53,167 nucleotides of DNA from Apostichopus parvimensis (GCA_000934455.1 KN883443.1:79372-132538); one strand, 5' to 3'. Positions 1 to 11,549 are shown, numbered from the stretch's first letter. Notes: generated from the sequence alone by a model not told the origin. Made by a program: numbers and translations.

Positions 1-2015
1 AACTTGTTCATATACTTGCATGCGTCAGTTGTTTTCCGAAATACGGTTTAAAGCATAATGTATGAATTACAATCGTTAACATGGAATACATGAATATGAA
101 CTGCCAGCTTCACTCTACTGAAACCCCACATAAAACTACACAAACTAGATAAAAAGTCAGCCGAATCGATGGAATTTTGTTTAGTTCAAGGGGATAGATA
201 AATATTCATGTATTCAGTTTATGAACAACTCCGTCTAGCTCTCGAGCTGAGACCGCTGATTAATCAAAGATACGAGTGAACTATACTGTAAAGTTTAAAC
301 AGATTGTAAAAGGTAAAATTTGAACAGGATTATATTATACCCATAGGCCCACTTCCCCTCTCGTTTTGTCCTTCCTGTTTATGATGTAAAATCAATACCG
401 AGCTTTTTTAACAAAGGTCGATTGATCTTTTAACAATATAGTTGTGAATAACCAACAACAAAAAATAGAAGAATAACAAAGGAAAGACCAAACAAGAAAA
501 CTAGATCTGAAAAAATACACGGGAGAAATCGAAGACAGGCTTATCACATGCAAATGCCACAGATGTGTTGAAACCTAATGAATGTAAAATTTAGGTGATA
601 TTCTAATGTTTTACTTTAGTTTCTTTCATTCTTGCAGTTCCCATTAATTAATTAATATACATCTGATGGTCATTTCTATATTTGATATTTGCCTGAGGAT
701 TCTCTGACGCCAGAGAAAGCCCAGCATATTGCAACATATATGTTGATGGTATCATTACGTGGGGTGGAGTGGGGGGGGGGGTCGGGCGGGGAGGTGGGGG
801 AGGGGATGGTTGGGCGGGGAGGTGGGGTGGGGAGATGACTCAGATTCAGGGATGTATTTATTATTCGTCTATTGACTTATATTTATGATCCAGTATAACG
901 AAATGACTGATATGTTAATTTAAAGCTATATGCATGCTATTATTTAAAATTGTTTTGAAAACAAGTTGGTAAAGTTTCGTTCGACTGCAACAAAGTTTCG
1001 TTAGTTGTTTAGTAAGCGACTAAAACAATGGAAAATTAAGATCAACTAATTTATAGTTTTTATTGTACAGTATAAAGTGATTTATGAAACTATATAATCA
1101 TTACTTTGACTATGATTTCGTCATTTGAATAAGGTAACTTGATAAGTGCATGAACTTAGTCGTGAAGTGGAATAGTCCAAGAAAACCATTGTTAATGCTA
1201 TATAAATAGTGCTTGACCTTCAGATATTTAAGTGGTCATATCACCAAATTTATAGAAATACAACATAGACCGATTGTAGTGGTTTTCAACTGTTTACTAC
1301 ATATCAATTAATGTTGTGCCTAATGTTACATAGGCTATCATTTAATGGTTTATTACAATAAACAAAAATATTCATAACATAAACTTTTGAATTTCACATC
1401 AGGTATTTCTTTGCTCTATTATAAATTGATGACATCATAAATTGTGGCCTTAAAATGTTTGCCCTGTTTTTCATAATTTCTGTTACCGCTTCCTTTGATA
1501 ACACACTATAAGCTATACAAAAAAAAAGCACTTAATACATCTCCATCCACAATGTGTACTGTTTTACTATTCGGTCGCACTATAGACGTCCACGTTATGG
1601 TGATTCAAACTAATTTGACATTTTACAAATAAATGCGCCCATGCAACCGTAGTAAAATCAATAAAATATGAACGAAACAGCCTGATGAGAGATCGAAGGT
1701 AAATTGACCGTCAACATTGTGAAAATCAGAAGTGATATAGTATCCAACTCTCTCGCGTTTAGTATTCAGTGTTTATTCATCTTTTTTTCGCCTTTTACTA
1801 AGTAACATATATGTTACCAGTCATAACTTATCCAAGTGATAACTTTGGCGGGAATGAGATATTACAAACCGTTATCATTTTCATTGCACTGAATGTTGCC
1901 GTTCTATGATGCAATACGTTCATATATTTGTGCTAACGTCACGTGTTTTTTCCCCACGTATATTATCATTAATCTTATATAATTCAAGCTTTCCTTCCTT
2001 TTCTTCTGATTTCAG
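1..2015. other. Non-coding stretch upstream of the KCNE-like gene
   Basis: I see no supportable coding region here. The sequence is AT-rich with short open frames only. One G-rich tract at 759-833 is listed separately. The right end, about 1991-2015, is a long pyrimidine run closing in TTCAG, which reads as a splice acceptor for a 5'-UTR intron of the gene starting at 2166. Confidence 0.6.
759..833 (+). repeat. G-rich tract, potential G-quadruplex
   Basis: About 75 bases made almost only of G runs of 3 to 12 broken by single T or A. Several closely spaced runs of three or more G on the plus strand satisfy the usual G-quadruplex pattern. Similar G-rich tracts occur near 3700-3746, 5053-5076, 6120-6157, 6810-6837 (a GGGGT repeat) and 11890-11918. 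Confidence 0.7.
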
Positions 2016-2016
2016 G
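2011..2016 (+). other. Probable 3' splice acceptor (5'-UTR intron)
   Basis: TTCAG at 2011-2015 follows about 20 pyrimidine-rich bases and lies 150 bases before the ATG at 2166, with no coding-quality sequence between. This is a strong vertebrate/invertebrate-style acceptor and suggests that the 2166-2579 coding sequence sits in a terminal exon with its 5' UTR split, as is usual for KCNE genes. Confidence 0.55.
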
Positions 2017-2165
2017 TTTGAGATAATCTGCTCTGGATATGTGATATCCGATCTATACGTACATTATGCACTACAGAATAAACACAACCGTATGTCAATA
2101 ATGTTATCATAGGTTAGGCTCTTCAAGCCTACCGTGGATGAGTGTAGTGTAGGCGCTTTTGAACT

Positions 2166-2579
2166 ATGTCGACCAACATTGCAGGCTACACTCTTAAGAA
2201 GACTTTAAGTAATTTGAACACTACGTCTGAAATGTTAGTTACAACAGACGAAACGTACAAGCGGGACTTTGGTGCAGGAGATCCTCTAATTTACATATTG
2301 GCAGTTATATCCTTCTACGTCATCGCTATTGTTTTATTAATGATAAAATCAATTCACGAGCAAGGATCCGATGGGGTAGCGAGTCATAATCCGTTCGATC
2401 ATAACAGTTCATTAATCAAGAGCGACCATTCCAGTGCAGAAATGTTCAATTCTCTGCAAATACCGAATAATGTTGTGAAAGCAGAAGTACACAGAAATGG
2501 ACTATCGACAAGCCAAGCCTCAGCAGACGTGATCGAAGCATTTCCGGACCAATCTACGGAAGGGCGTAGCGACGTGTAG
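2166..2579 (+). CDS. KCNE-like single-pass membrane protein (putative voltage-gated K+ channel beta subunit)
   Basis: A 137-residue protein encoded without introns. Residues 1-39 are polar and carry one N-glycosylation sequon at N18 (NTT), fitting an outside-facing N-terminus without signal peptide. Residues 41-60 form one hydrophobic segment opening YILAVISFY, followed by K61. The inside part includes NPFD at 75-78 and is hydrophilic, Ser-rich and acidic to the end. KCNE proteins are 100-180 residues, have this topology, a YIL-V-SFY-like start of the membrane helix (KCNE4 in particular), basic residues after it, and a DPF/DPY motif 10-15 residues later; all are coded in a single exon. KCNE subunits bind KCNQ-type channels and alter gating. 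The family call rests on remembered motifs and one short helix, so it is inference. An ATTAAA at 3016-3021 could be the polyadenylation signal. Any other type I single-pass protein remains possible. Confidence 0.5.
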   Translation: MSTNIAGYTLKKTLSNLNTTSEMLVTTDETYKRDFGAGDPLIYILAVISFYVIAIVLLMIKSIHEQGSDGVASHNPFDHNSSLIKSDHSSAEMFNSLQIPNNVVKAEVHRNGLSTSQASADVIEAFPDQSTEGRSDV

Positions 2580-5395
2580 CACAAATTTGTCACTGCGGTA
2601 TACTCGCACCATTGAACTATAATGTATTCTGAAGTAATATGATATCTGTTTCGGCTCATCGGATCACGCTTTCCATGAAATATTCGCATCGGAGGCAATA
2701 TTGGAAAATATGATTCATGTGATCATCAAATATAAGTTATCTCTTGTAACAATGGATTCAGTCAATGAACATTCAGATGTATCATAAAATCTCCAAAATG
2801 TTGAAAATGTTGATTTGTGCAATGGAATACAACACATCAATTACTAGTTTAAATACACCGACAGAAAATAATCTGCCGGCAGACTTTTATGTCAAATATA
2901 TATGAAGTTGTGAAGGGGTAATTATCGACCTCACTGTTAAACCTCCCAGTACTGTTAGGTTTAAATTTAAAAAGTGAATTTTAGGCACATAATTAATTGG
3001 GATCTGTTGTAGAACATTAAACAACAAAATACCACCCTCAGTCCTCATTCTACTTCCATATCACTATTATTTATTTATTTACTTTTTTGTGGAAAAATGA
3101 CCCTTTTGAAACATATCATATGAGGCTCTTCAATGAAATTAGCTAGACCAGTTCGCTCTTACACACAGGCCATTAGGTTAGTTCCTCAGATGCATGACAA
3201 ACCTCTATACAAAAAACATCATATTTGATGACCTCAAATAATAATTGTTAACAGTTTATTACAAATTTGATGAGCCAAAAATATGTATAGAAAATCATCC
3301 ACTGCTGCTTACAAGAACATGTTGTTGAACATGTCGAGTTCTTTCTAATTTATTAAAACAGTGGATTTACTAAACATTTACCCGGCCCTGAGGAGCCGAC
3401 GTCATTAAAAAAAATTAGCTTTAAAGTAGCATACCGTAGATTAAGCATATTTTGAAGACCGGATTAGCTTTAGTTTCGCTACTAACATTTTTTCTTCTTT
3501 TCTTATTTGGAAGGGTGCACCCTATAAACCCTATAAACTTTGCAAATGGCCACCGTTTAAAAAGTACCCCATTGTTTTCGTAATCAGACCTATATCTAGT
3601 TTCAGACGGTACTCAATGAAAAACGGAAAAGAGATGAAAGAACCGGGAAATTACCTATATGTATTTTCGTTTTCCGTACTTGACGTTTCACATAATGGAG
3701 GGGGAGGACGAGTAACAATGGAAGGGGATTGGGTGGGGTTGGGGGTTGCCTAAAGATTAACCGTGTCTTGGGAGTTTGGACAGTTCATCTTCAGCACAAC
3801 AGTTCTGCCCAAGACACTGAATGCACTAGCTATTTATATCGTAATCAAAATCGACTAGCGTTGTTTTACACATAGCATGCAAAAATGCACGATATATGCG
3901 CATCACTATATACCGCACGTTGCACATAACGCTACAGTCGATCAATTTTGTGAAATTAGTTGCATACATTGCAGACTTCTAAGACGGGAGACTTGACGCC
4001 GTGCGCATAAAAGTGTCAACCGATTGATTAATGCTTCGAATATCTTTGTTTAATATGTATAATAAGTACAAGAATATCGACAATATTCGTTAGTATAAGT
4101 ATAAATGGTAAAAAGCATGTTTATGAAATCTTCTTCATTTTCAAACGGTACGGTGTGGTTTTGTCGTTTTACATAGCCTAATATATACTAGCTCGGATGG
4201 ACAGTCAATGCAAATTAGATGCATATTAGATACATCATTGGTCAGCCAACAACTTGGGACTATTGCCTTCTCTGAGTATTTACTTGGCCACAATCGCAGT
4301 ATATGCAGTGTATATTGTTTCTTCTAGAAGTTGATGTCAAATTGATGTCTTAAAGAAGAAGAAAATCCAACCAAACAGCACCGTCCTATCTCCAAACTCA
4401 TCAGACACCACCTACTACAAACAAAACAAAGGGAAAATAGAAAGTATATAAAGATAAAGATTTTGGTATGTTTTTGGAAGTTTCACACAGCATTGTAAAA
4501 GTTTGTTATGATGACGTCACTGTGACGCCAGGAAGTGGAAGCTTTTACTATTTCTTTACTGCTCTTTTCAGAGATTCCTGGTGAAAGTGATATCTGCTGT
4601 TATTTTATCATTCTTCAATAAACAAAAGAAAGAAAAACTGAAAACTTTATTATATCGGTCGAGCTCTCTGTGATGTCATTATTAGACTTGCCCAAGTCTC
4701 ACAGTTTTGTATATAAAAGGAACTCCAGATCCCACAACTCCCAAAATTGAATCCAAATGTATTAGCTGTTTGAGGTAAAGGTTATATATGCTTATTTCTA
4801 GAAAGCTCTCTACTAGTAACCATTCTTTCACAGACTAGTCAATAGTCAACTATGTGTTAGTTGGTTCCTCCTAGCTGTATATACACAAATATATAACGAT
4901 ACATACTATTGTCGCTGTGCAAGCCACATTATCCAATATCAAGATGAGGCAAGTGTGCCTTTTAAAGTTAATAACGGTGTGATGGGCGGAGGGGGTGGAG
5001 GGCGTCGGGAGAGTATGTTGTCTTAGAGTCCCAGAAGGTGGTAATCGGTACTTGAAGGGGGAGGGGGGGGGGGGGAGAATGAAGGGACAATTATCACCGG
5101 AGTACTGACTATCGTTATAGATAATTTCATGGTCTAATACTAAAATTATGAGAATCTGGACAGTTTGTGGGAATGCTTTCGTCTTCCGTTTAATAATTAT
5201 TTGGTCCATGTTGTAATGTCCTCGAAGCTTCACTGTACGCATTGTCTGCATTTGTGATATCGTTATAGTAATTGTCTGTCTGAGAGCGCTTCTCTGCGTT
5301 TCAGTGGCTTGTGTGGTATCTGCTGTCTTTTGTGGAGATCAAAATAAAACAAAAATTGTAAGGAAACTGATTATCCACTAAAGAGCCTGTGTAAG
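2580..5395. other. Non-coding stretch, no gene seen
   Basis: Likely 3' UTR of the KCNE-like gene for the first few hundred bases, then AT-rich intergenic DNA. It contains a G-rich tract at 3700-3746, a full palindromic CRE (TGACGTCA) at 4512-4519 and a G run at 5053-5076. The minus-strand open frame at 4871-5251 has low-complexity Pro runs from that G tract and no recognisable domain. Confidence 0.55.
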
Positions 5396-5527
5396 AGAAT
5401 GTGTACAAGTAAGTTGGATTGACGTTTCGATCCTAGCAGGATCTTCTTCAGAGGCTGAATGACTTGTCATTCAGTCTGCTAGGATCGAAACGTCAGACCC
5501 ACCTACTTTTCTTTTACACCACATTCT
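5396..5527. mobile_element. Foldback (inverted-repeat) element, MITE-like
   Basis: Two arms pair over about 130 bases. The inner 19 bases of the left arm (5420-5438) are the exact reverse complement of 5477-5495. A second short pairing (CTGAATGAC / GTCATTCAG) closes the loop at about 5456-5474. Outer parts of the arms, starting AGAATGTG at 5396 and ending at ACATTCT at 5527, match with mismatches. No coding capacity. Such snap-back elements are usually non-autonomous DNA transposons. Confidence 0.65.
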
Positions 5528-7389
5528 TTTGTGGAGAACCGTGATCCGTCATGATCACGTGGTCAAATTCCTAATGTAAGTGCCCGACTGAGGTTAAGAG
5601 TATATATATATATATTATGAATGAAAATGAACGAAATATTGTGAATTGAAACAAATTTATTCATTTCTCTTTCATTCACGTTGAATATTTTGGTGAAAAG
5701 ATAAGGATCGTATTTCATTTTGGTAAATGCAGCTTTACTATGAGTAATAAATTGGCAAGTTTGTGAAATGTTTTAAGAAATGCAAAGCGCGGATAAACAC
5801 GTCATTATATGCTAAGAGCGCTCGGTATCAAAAAGTACAAGAAAAGAGGACGCCCTGCACAATCTTTCAAAGAGAACTTTCTGAGGAGATAGATGTGTTA
5901 TTTAGTTTGATAATAGTTGGAGGAAAGTAGTAGCAAATATTTTCCAATAACATCATGTTATTTCTCTTCAGAAACAGCATGGCGCCCATTGCTTATTAAT
6001 GGGTTGTTTTCGAGAATACTTATAGTGCGAAGGGTCGCATGCAGGTAGGCCAGCGTTTCTTAACCTGGAAATATGGGTGACATCTATCATCAGTATCTGG
6101 CATAGATGTAGGACCGACTGTGGGAGGGGGAGGAGCGTGGGGGAGGGTGGGTGGCAGAAGGGATTAGAGACAGGCTCTTCACTTTAAGTCCACTATATGG
6201 ATGCACTCCACGGCAGTGCTAAATTGTTGAAATGGATCTTTTTTTGTGTTAGCAAATGTAGTTCCAGTTGAACGATTTAGCTCTGCCGTGGAGAGCGTCA
6301 GTAAGAAAATACTCTCGCCTTAGGTTATTTGCTCTAACTCTCAATTTATTAGAGTTACGTCAAGATCGATAGAACATTAAAACAGTAAATCAATTATATA
6401 ACGATTTTCTTATTAATTTCGTTGCTTTTAATCTATGCGAAACTACGTATGAAACTTCATAGTGTACAATACATAAATATATAACATCTATATGCGGCAT
6501 AACCTACAAACAATCGAAGATTCTTCAACGTCATTTCAAGAATTGCACATACATAGCATCCTCCTTTCTACCAATTTTTATCAAAAGGGGTGGCATCCCC
6601 TTCTATTTAGACCCCTCCCCTGAACGACTTAACTTCTTAGCCACCCCAGTACAAGAAAAGTAGTTGTGCCCTTAGCAGTCATTATCACATGGTCAAATAA
6701 TGTATAAATGGAATTAAATGGGTTTGAAATTAGATCAAAACTATTTCCTTTTTTCGTGCCCAGGCTCTACTATTTTGCGTAACTGTTGGCGCTCGTCCGA
6801 ATCCTTACTGGGGTGGGGTGGGGTGGGGTAGGGTGGGCTTAATAGTAGTTCATATTTTTACTCGTGTTTCATCTTCTTTTCCAAGAAGTCAGTGTAAGGG
6901 AATTGTGACTACATGCATCGGACGCAACTATAGGCTGAGAACATATGCGTTAATATAGGAGTGGCGGGTTGGTGTGAGGAGGTTGCAGGAGGACCGCTAT
7001 AACGCGCTCTGTGGGGTCCCGATTGAGCTTGACGGACCTGACTATTATCTCAAACATGACTAAATAGTCTAATATGTTAATTGGTGATTACATGCTTAGT
7101 AGTAGACACGGTCCCTACATTGATCGAACTTCATCAGCTTTCAATCTTAATATCGGTTCTTCTAGTTATTATGTTTCCATGTCTATTTTGGTGTCAAGCA
7201 TGCAGTAAAGACGTCTTAACTCATTGTAATTAATCATATTCCAAACTCGGGAGTTCTATAAAACCAGAATAGTAACCCAATACGCGCATGTGTCACCCCC
7301 TCACTCAGGATTCGGTTTCATCCTATGAAACTGGTTTCTTCTACTTGTAAATGAAGAAACTGGAGAAAATCCTGGAATCACGGACTTTT
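5528..7389. other. Repeat-bearing intergenic stretch, no gene seen
   Basis: Contains a TA dinucleotide run at about 5601-5617, a hAT-like terminus at 6050-6068, G-rich tracts at 6120-6157 and a GGGGT tandem at 6810-6837. I see no supportable open frame or exon. Confidence 0.5.
6050..6070 (+). mobile_element. Possible hAT-type transposon terminus
   Basis: CAGCGTTTCTTAACCTGG resembles the terminal inverted repeat of many hAT/Charlie-type elements (CAG-N-GTTCTTAACC type). I could not find a convincing partner end nearby, so this is a remnant or a chance match. Confidence 0.35.
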
Positions 7390-7695
7390 CACTGTGTTTT
7401 TGTCACGTTAAAAGAAACGTGCGAACCCTGCCCTTCTTTAACAAAACCAAAGTCATAATTCTTATTGTTTGTACTCTTTCTACAGTTTTATTGCATGTAG
7501 CAAGGTATTTAACATTTTGCATAATTATTCATTTGTAGAAACTATAAATAATATGATGTATCGTTGTCAAAAGAAGTAACTCATATCTGATCTATGGTAT
7601 CCATGCATCGCACTCGGTAACCGTATCACCATAGCAACGAGCTTCTACACCGCTGTTCGATCAGAAGATAGGCCTATATATGGTCAAGAATCATG
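7390..7695 (+). repeat. Interspersed repeat, part B (copy 1)
   Basis: About 305 bases closely matching 28395-28698, beginning at CACTGTGTTTTTGTCAC and running through a highly conserved block near 7602-7670 (CACTCGGTAACCGTATCACC). The copies differ by scattered substitutions and small indels. It has no coding capacity and belongs to the tail of the composite SINE described at 27990-28394. Confidence 0.8.
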
Positions 7696-7759
7696 AGATA
7701 ATATCCATGAGATAAAATCCATATAGTTCTTATAACGAACTTAAAAAAAAAGGCGCATT

Positions 7760-7930
7760 GCTCTCGGCTTTCATTGAAACTAGTTATGTATTTTTACTGC
7801 TAATCGAGTAAACCGTGGCTAGGTTTCGAGACAGGCTGGAGGGGATAATACCTCCGGCTGTATATGGTGCTTTTTGTGGCCTAGGGTCCCGAGCCATGTC
7901 TCCCTTGTTGTCGTAAACGAACCCGGGAGG
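7760..7930 (+). mobile_element. Partial SINE-related repeat, part A (copy 1)
   Basis: A short block at about 7755-7782 matches 28000-28028, and 7797-7900 matches the second tRNA-like module at 28290-28394, including a Pol III B-box-like GTTTCGAGAC. The first tRNA-like module and A box are missing here. Relative to the copy near 28 kb the order of parts A and B is swapped, as expected of a fragment from a tandem array. Confidence 0.6.
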
Positions 7931-10900
7931 CTGCGAGGAGGGTCGGTTGGTCAGAGGTCGACCAGAAGCGTCCTAGGGTGGCGTCGGTGAAGCTTTGCCT
8001 TTGGCCAGAGGGCAAGACACTCTCTGCGACCGTCATGTGTGCAGCCCATGTCCACTACCTACGGAAGCTAACAAGTGCCATCCTAATATTTAATATATTG
8101 AAAAACTATCAATTAAGCAAGCGCCATCTTTTTTTCCGCATAAAGAAAGGAAATTCTATTAAATCCTGATTGGTAATATTGTTTTCTTTCCCAAACATGT
8201 GAAGAATGCATATTGGTAGTATGACGTCGTTTTATATACCTTTCGTAAGTTATAATTCGCAAAACTGATCATTATTATAGTACTATTTTGTGTATTTTTC
8301 GTGGTTGGAAAGACTTTCTTTAGGTTAATATCATGTTTCAGTGACGTGCGTGTATGTTATTGCGCAGAATCGATCAACAATATAATTCTATTTGGTTTTG
8401 TTTCTAGCGAGCTGAATAAACACTGTATATTATAACAAATACATATATACGAATCTTTTAAACTGGGAATGACAGTAGACTGGAAAAGAAATAGATTGCA
8501 AGGCCGTTTAGGCCATAGCCTTGTGGTTTTATTCTTTTCTATTCAATTTAAATAATATAACAATCTGATGGGAAAGGGATTCGTATTCCTGACATGAAAG
8601 CACGTACAGAAATAATTTTATTTTTGTTATTCGTCGCGAAGACGTGATGTTTTCTTCCCTTCGGTGTTAGCTAGATACTCGTTGGTGACCTATCACTCAC
8701 AGGATTATTTGTAGAATGGTTGTTACATCTGGTTTAGCATCATGACGTTTGGAGATGTATTTTCTCGCCATGATTTGTATTGCATTTGGAATTAATAAAA
8801 GCAGAATCAGTGCCAAATAGCAGCAGATTTAGTAAAACAAAAGTACGTTCTTTTCTAGGAAGATGTGGCCTTGTTCACATTTATTAATGAAACATGAAGG
8901 ATGTATCTGCACAGTTGACTGTAGGAGAATAAATCTCATTTGGTAATCTGGAGGCATAGGTCATGTTAGGACATTGACCTCTGTGTACATATCATTTTCA
9001 TTTTTGTCTTCTTTGTCATCTTTGTCTACGTCCTGGGCCGAAACACTCTGTTCGACCGTGTGTAGCCCATATCCATTCAATACGTGGCGGAATTACAAAA
9101 CGTATATATTTGTTTTCACATGTACTTGAATGCAGGAAGCCATCGCATTGTTTACCCCCCCCCCCCAAAAAAAAAAACAAAAAAAAAAACACGGTTTACT
9201 GAACAGTTACGAATACTTCACGAAAGTACTGCAGAACAAGTAACCATACGTATGTTGTACAGTGTCTTTAATGTCTTACATGTGGTAGGGGTGGGTGAGT
9301 AGGGTGTTGTCCAACGTGGCAACACATTACCATTTCCTTGGGCAACACAGGCCAGAGATTTGAGGATTTTCTACGGAAATATCTGATTGTTGTAAAGGAT
9401 ATTTTCTGGATCAAAATTTCAAATATATTCTCAAACGTGTTTACGTTAAAAATCATATTCGGCTATTTTACTTCGAAATATGTAATTTTTTCCCAAAGTT
9501 CCTCTTTTTCTTTTTTTTTTATTGACATGAAATTTGGCTTCAACTATCTATCAATAAGTCGGCTTGGATTTTTTCGCTCTAAAGTCTTCGACTATTTATA
9601 CCGAAATTACGATGTTGTAGGTCGGAACCTCGAGATGAGTTTTGTCTTGAAATATCTTATATTTTTTTTATCAAACTAGTAACGCCCGAAATTTCGACGT
9701 TTATGTCTCGAAATGAGGTAGATGAAACTTAAGTTGAAATTCTCTTTTGACTGACAATCAGTTTGCAAAATGCAAAGATCCAGCTGAATGAGCAAGCAGT
9801 GTAATGGAATCCTTCCCTATAGTTAGAAATGCGAGGGTGGTGGGGTGTCAGTAGCTTACTCCTACTTTCAGTTATACTTTCGTGGCGATGAAATAGATCT
9901 GGTCTTTCATATTCGCCTGTATGCAAGAGGTGAGACATACGTGAGGGTATCTGAGGGATGAGACAGAGGTGATGGCTAAGGGCAGGTTGGAAGCTTTTTG
10001 AAAATAACATCCCTGCATAGTTACATCCTCGAATCGTGGGCTCCGACAATTAGTAGGCTACATTGCTTTTTGCAACTTATCTATCATATTAGCATATTTC
10101 TGTTCATAAATTGAAGGCTTATTTATACGTTTTACATTCTTTAAGAACTATCTGCCATTATAAAAACTCGCACCATCATACACATATATAGATGACATTC
10201 AATTCCCTTAAGGTAACAACTTTCCTCGTTTGTATAAGCGCACCTTGTGTGGGGGAGGGGAAGTGGAGGGTTCCCTGTACAACACGCGTGAAGTTTTATT
10301 ATTTACCAGGTCTATACTTACACCGTTAACAGTACAATCGTTTTGGTTTGATTGTGTTGTCACCAAAAACGTGCAGTTAAATTCAAAGTAAACAGTTTGA
10401 TGACGTCATATGGACCTGTTTTCGTACCTAGGCTGCAGACTGTGATGCAACCCAACCCCTCCCTCTACCAACAGTCAGTAAGCTATTTGCTGCCATCTTA
10501 ATCTATTAATTTGTGACGTCAGATCACTATCTCTTCCGTTTACAGCCGCGTGTGTTCGTTTGTGACGCAGATGAGCCAAATTAGCTTTTTGAGACACGTT
10601 CTGTGTCATTATTATACTATAATACGCATAACAGTGCTTCGTAAAAGATCAAGTTCATATTGTTATAATGAACTGGTATATCATGTTAAAACAGGCTAGT
10701 GACTGCATGTTGTCACTCAACAACAATTTTCAAGCATGAAATTATGCTAATTTTACTTCGTGTCGGGCAAAATGGAGGTCATCTGAAATTTCCAAAATAT
10801 TACTAATTACTTTGGCCAACCTTTCAGTTACTTTCTCAGCTCTTTATCTTTACGACATACCGGTACTGTCATGCGTACACCAACTTCACCAAAGTCAAGG

Positions 10901-11039
10901 GGCCTGTGTCTGTTGCATTATTCAGTTATTTATCACATGCACGGTACGGTACTACTATGGCAACATATGCTTATAGAACGCGAAAGAGTTTGTCGATAGG
11001 TACGACTTTTTTACATTACTAAATTATATGATATATCAG
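7931..11039. other. Intergenic stretch, no gene seen
   Basis: AT-rich DNA with a C-run/A-run at 9157-9190 and a T-run at about 9511-9520. Several open frames exist on both strands but none shows a domain, splice context or biased composition that I would accept as coding. Two palindromic CRE sites (TGACGTCA) lie at 10401-10408 and 10514-10521. Confidence 0.5.
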
Positions 11040-11311
11040 ACTTTAGTACAACAAAAATACTCTAGGTTTGACTTTCAGAAACGTCTCACGAACCCCCTGG
11101 GATGGACTCACGCACACCCTGGGGGTCATGCACCCCAGTTAGTGAACCCCTGCTTTATATGATAAACAGCTCACCTACCGAAGAACTGCATGAAACAGTT
11201 GTTCTCTGTAACCAAATCATCGCCGACCTCGTGGACAAGAAACTTTTAAAGTTTGAAAAGATTCAGGGTGGAGTATTTCGGTCAGCCATCACCGAAAGCG
11301 GGATGACGTCA
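10401..11311. promoter_or_regulatory. Cluster of three palindromic CRE sites (TGACGTCA)
   Basis: Full 8-base CREB/ATF-type palindromes stand at 10401-10408, 10514-10521 and 11304-11311. A fixed 8-mer is expected about once in 65 kb of random sequence. The third lies inside a coding-like segment. Whether they drive a promoter is not shown; no TATA box or transcription start could be fixed. Confidence 0.35.
11078..11153 (-). mobile_element. hAT-like transposon end (remnant)
   Basis: Read on the minus strand from 11153, the sequence begins CAGGGGTTCACTAACTGGGG and continues through GACCCCC and GGGGTTCGTGAGAC blocks. This is the characteristic terminus of hAT (Charlie-like) elements. The other end was not located. 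Confidence 0.5.
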
Positions 11312-11549
11312 TACGCGTCCTTAGTCGGCTTAACGAAGAAAGCCGTCAAGAGGTAAAGATCCATCACGATATGACATGTCAGCTGAAAATCAAACAACGG
11401 GATCAGAAGATCCTTGAGAAAGCTGTGACCAGTTTCGGCAAAGAGATAAAAGCCAATGTTGCCGTGCATCACGTAATGAAGGATGACCTCGGGTCAATGA
11501 CCGTACAGTGTCGAGAGCTGGAAAACCAGCTCAAGGAGACCAATATTAG
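11170..11549 (+). pseudogene. Coiled-coil coding fragment in two frames (unrecognised; possibly frameshifted exon)
   Basis: Two overlapping frames both look protein-like. The first (about 11170-11352) encodes a helical segment with TEELHETVVLCNQII and ends at a consensus donor, AAGAG/GTAAAG. The second is open from 11257 and encodes a charged, heptad-like coiled coil (DDVIRVLSRLNEESRQEV, later CRELENQLKET) ending at AATATTAG/GTAGGT. The second continues the first naturally if one base is gained or lost near 11290, so I read this as one exon with a frameshift, or as alternative exons. I do not recognise the family and found no neighbouring exons with matching phase. GC content is higher than in the surrounding DNA, which supports past coding use. 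Confidence 0.4.

Noticed and set aside
2399-2698. 99-codon minus-strand frame opposite the KCNE-like gene
   Set aside because: It is the antisense shadow of the better supported plus-strand frame.
9338-9679. 113-codon plus-strand frame rich in Phe, Ile and Ser
   Set aside because: It comes from T-rich low-complexity DNA; hydrophobicity is a base-composition effect.
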